DNA of 64,000 bases, taken from an uncultured Roseobacter sp. Lineage in GTDB: Bacteria; Pseudomonadota; Alphaproteobacteria; Rhodobacterales; Rhodobacteraceae. A program made the position numbers and the translations under genes. Location: NCBI RefSeq assembly GCF_947492555.1, contig NZ_CANLNE010000001.1, positions 1,240,001 to 1,304,000 of the forward strand. Direction: 5' to 3'. The notes under the pieces were generated by a model. It saw only the letters and a program-made list of their open reading frames with translations, ran no database searches and had not been told where the DNA came from. Below are positions 60,609-64,000 of the stretch, piece by piece (the first letter of the stretch is position 1; each line of letters opens with the position of its first letter).

Positions 60609-61400
60609 ATGAGTGAAACACCAAAATCTTTTGGTCGAAAAACGATCCGCCCGGCAGCACAGCCGCGCGATCTAATGTCCGGTGACGAAGAACTGGCAGG
60701 CGTGTGGCAGGCGCGGGTCGTGACACTTTTCCCCGACGCGTTTCCCGGAACACTTGGTCTTTCCCTGACCGGCAAGGCCCTGCAGGAAGGTCGCTGGCAA
60801 CTCCACACACATGATCTGCGTGATTTTGGCATTGGGAAACACCGCAATGTGGATGACACGCCAGCAGGCGGTGGCGCGGGGATGGTGCTGCGGGCTGACG
60901 TCGTTGGTCCGGCGATCGAAGCAGCGCAACACCATGCGACAGGGCGCTGGCCGATCCTTTACATGTCACCTCGCGGACGCCGCTTTGATCAGGCCATGGC
61001 CAGGGATCTCGCGCGTTGCGATGGTGTTACCCTGCTCTGCGGGCGTTTTGAGGGCGTGGATGAGAGGGTCTTGGAGCACTACCAGATCACAGAAGTCTCA
61101 TTGGGCGATTTCGTCATGACCGGGGGTGAGCTGGCCGCTCAAGCCGTGATCGATGCCACTGTCCGACTCCTCCCCGGGGTGCTTGGCAATGCGCAAAGCA
61201 CAGTCGATGAAAGTCATTCCCAAGGGCTTTTGGAGCATCCGCAATACACGCGTCCGGCCGTATGGATGGAACGCGAAATTCCACCTGTTCTGACATCTGG
61301 CAACCATGGAGAGATTGGAAAATGGCGACGTGCTCAATCGGAGAATCTAACACGAATGCGCCGACCTGATCTTTGGAAGGAGTTCGAAACGAGCGACTGA
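60609..61400 (+). CDS. trmD: tRNA (guanine37-N1)-methyltransferase
   Basis: This 263-residue SPOUT methyltransferase modifies G37 next to the anticodon. The core begins WQARVVTLFPDAFPGTLGLSLTG after an extra lead of about 32 residues; the HRNVDDTPAGGGAGMVL loop and the knot sequence SLGDFVMTGGELAAQAV are present. The C-terminal RRPDLW follows. The longer amino terminus is the only oddity; an internal start is possible but none has a better ribosome site. Confidence 0.95.
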   Translation: MSETPKSFGRKTIRPAAQPRDLMSGDEELAGVWQARVVTLFPDAFPGTLGLSLTGKALQEGRWQLHTHDLRDFGIGKHRNVDDTPAGGGAGMVLRADVVGPAIEAAQHHATGRWPILYMSPRGRRFDQAMARDLARCDGVTLLCGRFEGVDERVLEHYQITEVSLGDFVMTGGELAAQAVIDATVRLLPGVLGNAQSTVDESHSQGLLEHPQYTRPAVWMEREIPPVLTSGNHGEIGKWRRAQSENLTRMRRPDLWKEFETSD

Positions 61401-61531
61401 TCACAACCTTTCGAATTGCATGACGCGTCACCAACTGCCCGATTCTCGCCTCAAACCGTGGGGCATTTGGCTAAAAATTGCCAGAATTTCAATCGAAGAT
61501 GGTCGCAAGTGTAAATCAGGGGTGATGTCAC

Positions 61532-61834
61532 ATGATGAAATTTTTGGAAGCACTAGGCACTTCCGCCAAAAAGCAGCCCGCCCATGGCGCGGATATGAGA
61601 TACACGCGTTTCAATTACCACAAGACGCGCGAAACATCGGCATCGAAACAGGTAGAACAGCCAAACCACGTGCGGCGAACCTCTATGCCGGTTGCGGCCC
61701 ACCGCCCTGCATCCAATGCCGCACGCGCTCAGAAACCTAAGTTTGACGAGAACGCTCAGCTTTATTCAGAGGCACACATTTCGGTCAGCGTTTTACGGAA
61801 CGCCCTGCCGATGCGATTTGCTGTGATGGACTAG
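61532..61834 (+). CDS. Hypothetical protein, weakly supported (100 aa)
   Basis: This is a frame between trmD and the hypothetical gene on the other strand. A GGGGTG ribosome-like site lies eight bases upstream of the ATG. The product is basic, without a membrane segment, rich in Ala, Lys and Arg (SAKKQPAHGADMRYTRFNYHK), and matches no family I know. It could be a small accessory gene or a chance frame. Confidence 0.38.
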   Translation: MMKFLEALGTSAKKQPAHGADMRYTRFNYHKTRETSASKQVEQPNHVRRTSMPVAAHRPASNAARAQKPKFDENAQLYSEAHISVSVLRNALPMRFAVMD

Positions 61835-61879
61835 TCCGCTGGACGCCTCTGGCGTAGCATTCATATCACTGGTTCTGTT

Positions 61880-62437
61880 TCAGCTTTGACCACCGTCCAG
61901 GCAATCATGCCGCCATGAACGTGGTACGGCATCAATATCCCTCTGATGCAGGATATAGGACTTGGGACGTGCCCTGCTCTTCACGTCATAGGCGGGCGGT
62001 TCGCCAAACTGCAGCAATTGCCCGTTCTTGTCCGTAAAAGCCCAGCGAGCCGCGACGAGTTGATATGTACCAGTCTCATTGCCGTCACTGTCGCGCCAGA
62101 ACTGCTGCCGCCACGCGCCCTTAATCTTGACGGGCAAGCGAATGTAATCTGGACCGGGATGCGGTCGCTGCACAGTCGCCGCAGCATGGCGTGCGCGATT
62201 GTCTAGCCACTTCAAATGTGCTGATAGTGGCCCGGTATCCAAAGTACGACGACCGGAAAAGACAACGGATATCTCTGTTGTTTTTTTGAAGAATGCACGT
62301 ATCAGGAGATCTTGCGCAGCGGTGCGGCTGACCTGCGGCAAAAGCTCAACCTCAATTGGCCCACCATAGGTTTTGAAGAGCGCCCGGTCTTCTTGTTCCG
62401 GAGAGGGTTCGGGGGCATGTCGGCGCGAGAATGACAT
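61880..62437 (-). CDS. Hypothetical protein, uncharacterised (185 aa)
   Basis: This is the minus-strand frame between trmD and rplS. From the ATG at 62437 the product is about 185 residues, starting MSFSRRHAPEPSPEQEDRAL, with EVELLPQVSRTAAQDLLIRAFFKK and a Trp/Gly-containing QFWRDSDGNETGTYQLVAARW region. No signal peptide or membrane helix is seen. I do not recognise a family. The frame is open further upstream to 62680, but no better start is apparent. Its orientation against its neighbours suggests a separate insertion. Confidence 0.5.
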   Translation of the reverse strand: MSFSRRHAPEPSPEQEDRALFKTYGGPIEVELLPQVSRTAAQDLLIRAFFKKTTEISVVFSGRRTLDTGPLSAHLKWLDNRARHAAATVQRPHPGPDYIRLPVKIKGAWRQQFWRDSDGNETGTYQLVAARWAFTDKNGQLLQFGEPPAYDVKSRARPKSYILHQRDIDAVPRSWRHDCLDGGQS

Positions 62438-62850
62438 TTGCAAATCTGTCCACAAACTAAGATGCAGGCCTGCCTCGCCCCCGAAAACACGCCTTTGGCA
62501 TGAAGGTACAGTGCCATTTCTTAACAAAGCGTTGAAACAACGGGCCTGACACCGGAATACGACTTGGGACGCTTGATAAGGCTTGATCCGCAGTGGCTTC
62601 CCCCCTATACCGCGCGAGTTCGGAATCGCTTTTGTGGTCCGGATCCGTTGTTGTTGAATTGGGGTGCTTCTTTCTGTCATCCACCACTACACAGCGGCTA
62701 TCAAAAGAAACGACGTTTGAACTCTCCCGGCGGGCGCGAAACGCAGACCCGATGACGGACCGGAAGCTCTGAGACGCGCCAAATGTTACGCGACACACTG
62801 CGTGCAAAACCTTCGTGGAGCAAACCACGAGCACTAGAGGAGACGATCAG
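62438..62850. other. Gene-free interval upstream of rplS
   Basis: No convincing gene was found in these 413 bases; all frames here are short and without ribosome sites. The interval presumably holds the rplS promoter and the leader of the hypothetical gene on the minus strand. I see no clear hairpin or riboswitch. Confidence 0.6.
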
Positions 62851-63234
62851 ATGGATCTGATTGCAGAAATTGAAGCGGAGCAAATCGCCGCTCTTGGGAA
62901 AGACATCCCTGACTTTCGCGCGGGCGACACCGTCCGCGTCGGGTTCAAAGTGACCGAAGGCACACGCACCCGTGTGCAAAACTACGAGGGTGTGTGCATC
63001 GCACGCAACAATGGCAAGGGGATTGCCGGGTCCTTCACAGTTCGCAAGATTTCCTTTGGCGAGGGTGTAGAACGGGTTTTCCCATTACATTCGACGAACA
63101 TCGATAGCATCACGGTCGTGCGCCGCGGCCGCGTGCGTCGCGCCAAACTTTACTATCTGCGCAGCCGTCGCGGCAAGTCCGCACGGATCACCGAGAATTC
63201 CAACTACAAGCCGCTCGCGGCAAAAGACGCGTAA
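62851..63234 (+). CDS. rplS: 50S ribosomal protein L19
   Basis: This 127-residue protein lies at the 30S-50S interface. Diagnostic stretches are [32 protein letters not shown] and the [14 protein letters not shown] end region. AGAGGAG lies upstream of the ATG. A longer frame from 62815 lacks support. It is followed 11 bases later by rpmE. Confidence 0.97.
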   Translation: MDLIAEIEAEQIAALGKDIPDFRAGDTVRVGFKVTEGTRTRVQNYEGVCIARNNGKGIAGSFTVRKISFGEGVERVFPLHSTNIDSITVVRRGRVRRAKLYYLRSRRGKSARITENSNYKPLAAKDA

Positions 63235-63245
63235 GGAGCATTTCG

Positions 63246-63467
63246 ATGAAAGCAGATACACATCCCGAATATCACGTCATCGATGTCAAAATGACAGATG
63301 GTACCGTGGTGCAGATGAAATCCACTTGGGGCAAGGAAGGCGACCAGTTGTCGCTTGATATCGATCCCTCTGTGCATCCGGCATGGACTGGCGGCTCATC
63401 GCGCCTGATGGATACAGGTGGCCGCGTTTCCAAGTTCAAAAACAAATACGCAGGTCTGGGTTTTTAA
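63246..63467 (+). CDS. rpmE: 50S ribosomal protein L31 (zinc-free type)
   Basis: This 73-residue L31 has the sequence [19 protein letters not shown] near its start and [21 protein letters not shown] at its end. There is no Cys in the protein, so it is the C-minus, zinc-independent form. TAAGGAG precedes the ATG. It closes the rplS-rpmE pair and is followed by a terminator. Confidence 0.95.
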   Translation: MKADTHPEYHVIDVKMTDGTVVQMKSTWGKEGDQLSLDIDPSVHPAWTGGSSRLMDTGGRVSKFKNKYAGLGF

Positions 63468-63487
63468 ACCTTGAGCTCTTGTAAAGA

Positions 63488-63522
63488 CACAAAAGCCACG
63501 CTGTTACGGCGTGGCTTTTGTG
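63488..63522. terminator. Bidirectional-type terminator after rpmE
   Basis: CACAAAAGCCACGC and GCGTGGCTTTTGTG form a perfect 14-bp stem with loop TGTTACG. The T-run is within the stem (CTTTT), so it can act on either strand between rpmE and the convergent chemotaxis gene. Confidence 0.85.
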
Positions 63523-63589
63523 CATTTAAGACAATTGCTCAACTCTCATCAAACGTAAGGGGCGGCCAGTTCAAGCCGAGCAATAGGGA

Positions 63590-64000
63590 TTAGAATTCCT
63601 CCCACCCGGATCTTTCCAAGTCTTCATCTTGCAGCGCAAGCGCGGCATTTCCATCAAATGTATGGGCCGTGGCCGACGAAGTGGCATTCAACACGGGCTG
63701 TTCGTTTCGTGGCGATGAAGAGAGGGCCGAACCCCGTTGTGTCACAGAAGGCTCACTTCCAATAGTGAAGCGCGCCATGGCCTGCTTGAGCCGTTCCGCC
63801 TGCTCTGCAAGCGACTGAGTTACAGCATTGGTTTCCTCAAACATAGCGGCATTTTGCTGCGTGACATCTTCCAGCTGCTGCATCGCTTCATTTGACTCGG
63901 AAATACTCATGGATTGTTCCGCCGCTGCCGCTGCAATGACCGAGACATATTCAGCAATCTCTTCCACGGCGCCATTGATGCTCCGTAAAGCAGTGCCCGC
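63590..64000 (-). CDS. Methyl-accepting chemotaxis protein, C-terminal part (partial)
   Basis: The frame is open to the right edge, so only the last roughly 137 residues are seen. They include the end of the signalling coiled coil (ALRSINGAVEEIAEYVSVIAAAAAEQ, then NAAMFEETNAVTQSLAEQAERL) and an unstructured tail ending SGWEEF. The final WEEF-type motif resembles the tether that recruits CheR and CheB in longer receptors. The sensor domain and membrane segments, if any, lie outside the window. Confidence 0.88.
   Translation of the reverse strand, partial: AGTALRSINGAVEEIAEYVSVIAAAAAEQSMSISESNEAMQQLEDVTQQNAAMFEETNAVTQSLAEQAERLKQAMARFTIGSEPSVTQRGSALSSSPRNEQPVLNATSSATAHTFDGNAALALQDEDLERSGWEEF

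Noticed and set aside
62701-62979. 92-codon leftward frame overlapping the rplS start
   Set aside because: It overlaps the L19 coding region antisense and has no ribosome site or recognisable features.
1-64000. Search for tRNA, rRNA, CRISPR arrays, insertion sequences and prophage genes
   Set aside because: No cloverleaf-like T-loop contexts, spaced direct repeats, transposase genes or phage structural genes were recognised by reading; an automated scan would be decisive.

Overview
The window reads as chromosome of a marine-type alphaproteobacterium of the order Rhodobacterales (Roseobacter group). The evidence is high GC with dense, often 4-nt-overlapping genes; an ATP synthase Fo operon ordered atpI-B-E-F'-F with a separate b' subunit; three def genes in tandem before fmt; an ffh-GNAT-chorismate mutase-rpsP-rimM-trmD-rplS-rpmE block; and a rich set of GntR/LysR-controlled catabolic genes. 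This assignment is inference from gene content and protein style, not from a database search. I saw no rRNA, tRNA, CRISPR array, insertion sequence or prophage.

Region 1 (1-12.7 kb). A truncated TRAP-TAXI permease and a cupin gene are followed by what looks like a nitric oxide / low-oxygen block. It contains an NsrR-like Rrf2 repressor with a palindromic site, a DUF3817 and HemJ-like membrane pair, a GlxA-type regulator, a group III truncated haemoglobin, DUF2189 and DUF6522 proteins, and a complete cbb3 oxidase operon on the minus strand (membrane protein, DUF1971, ccoN, ccoO, ccoQ, ccoP, a 56-residue membrane protein, ccoI, ccoS). No ccoG or full-length ccoH is present.

Region 2 (12.8-31.3 kb). 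These are catabolic and accessory modules. The first is an amino-acid island (DadA-like oxidase, Asp/Glu racemase-family protein, saccharopine dehydrogenase-like enzyme, GntR regulator). Next comes a membrane-anchored cyclooxygenase-type haem peroxidase with two unknown envelope proteins beside it, then a LysR / methyltransferase pair. A methylamine demethylation operon follows (FAD/GcvT dehydrogenase, non-pyrrolysine MttB, TetR) with a 30-bp palindromic operator, and then an RND efflux pair.

Region 3 (31.3-44.5 kb). This holds housekeeping and cofactor genes: a GlsB-like protein, fmt and three def paralogues (one apparently catalytically dead, and separated from fmt by a long perfect inverted repeat), patB/malY, a glutathionyl-hydroquinone reductase, an atypical receiver protein, cobC-cobD of cobalamin synthesis, a lytic transglycosylase and smc.

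Region 4 (44.8-64 kb). A GntR regulator with its own operator is followed by the ATP synthase Fo operon, LysR/ArsR/EamA/AzoR genes, and ffh translationally chained to five tandem GNAT acetyltransferase genes and a NIPSNAP gene. Then come chorismate mutase, rpsP, a 47-codon gene, rimM, a sulfotransferase-like gene, trmD, two poorly supported genes, rplS and rpmE, and the 3' end of a chemotaxis receptor gene. The most unusual items are the cyclooxygenase-like protein with an altered distal site, the ffh-linked GNAT array, the degenerate deformylase, the stop-codon-anchored palindromic repeat, and the methylamine operon with its operator.
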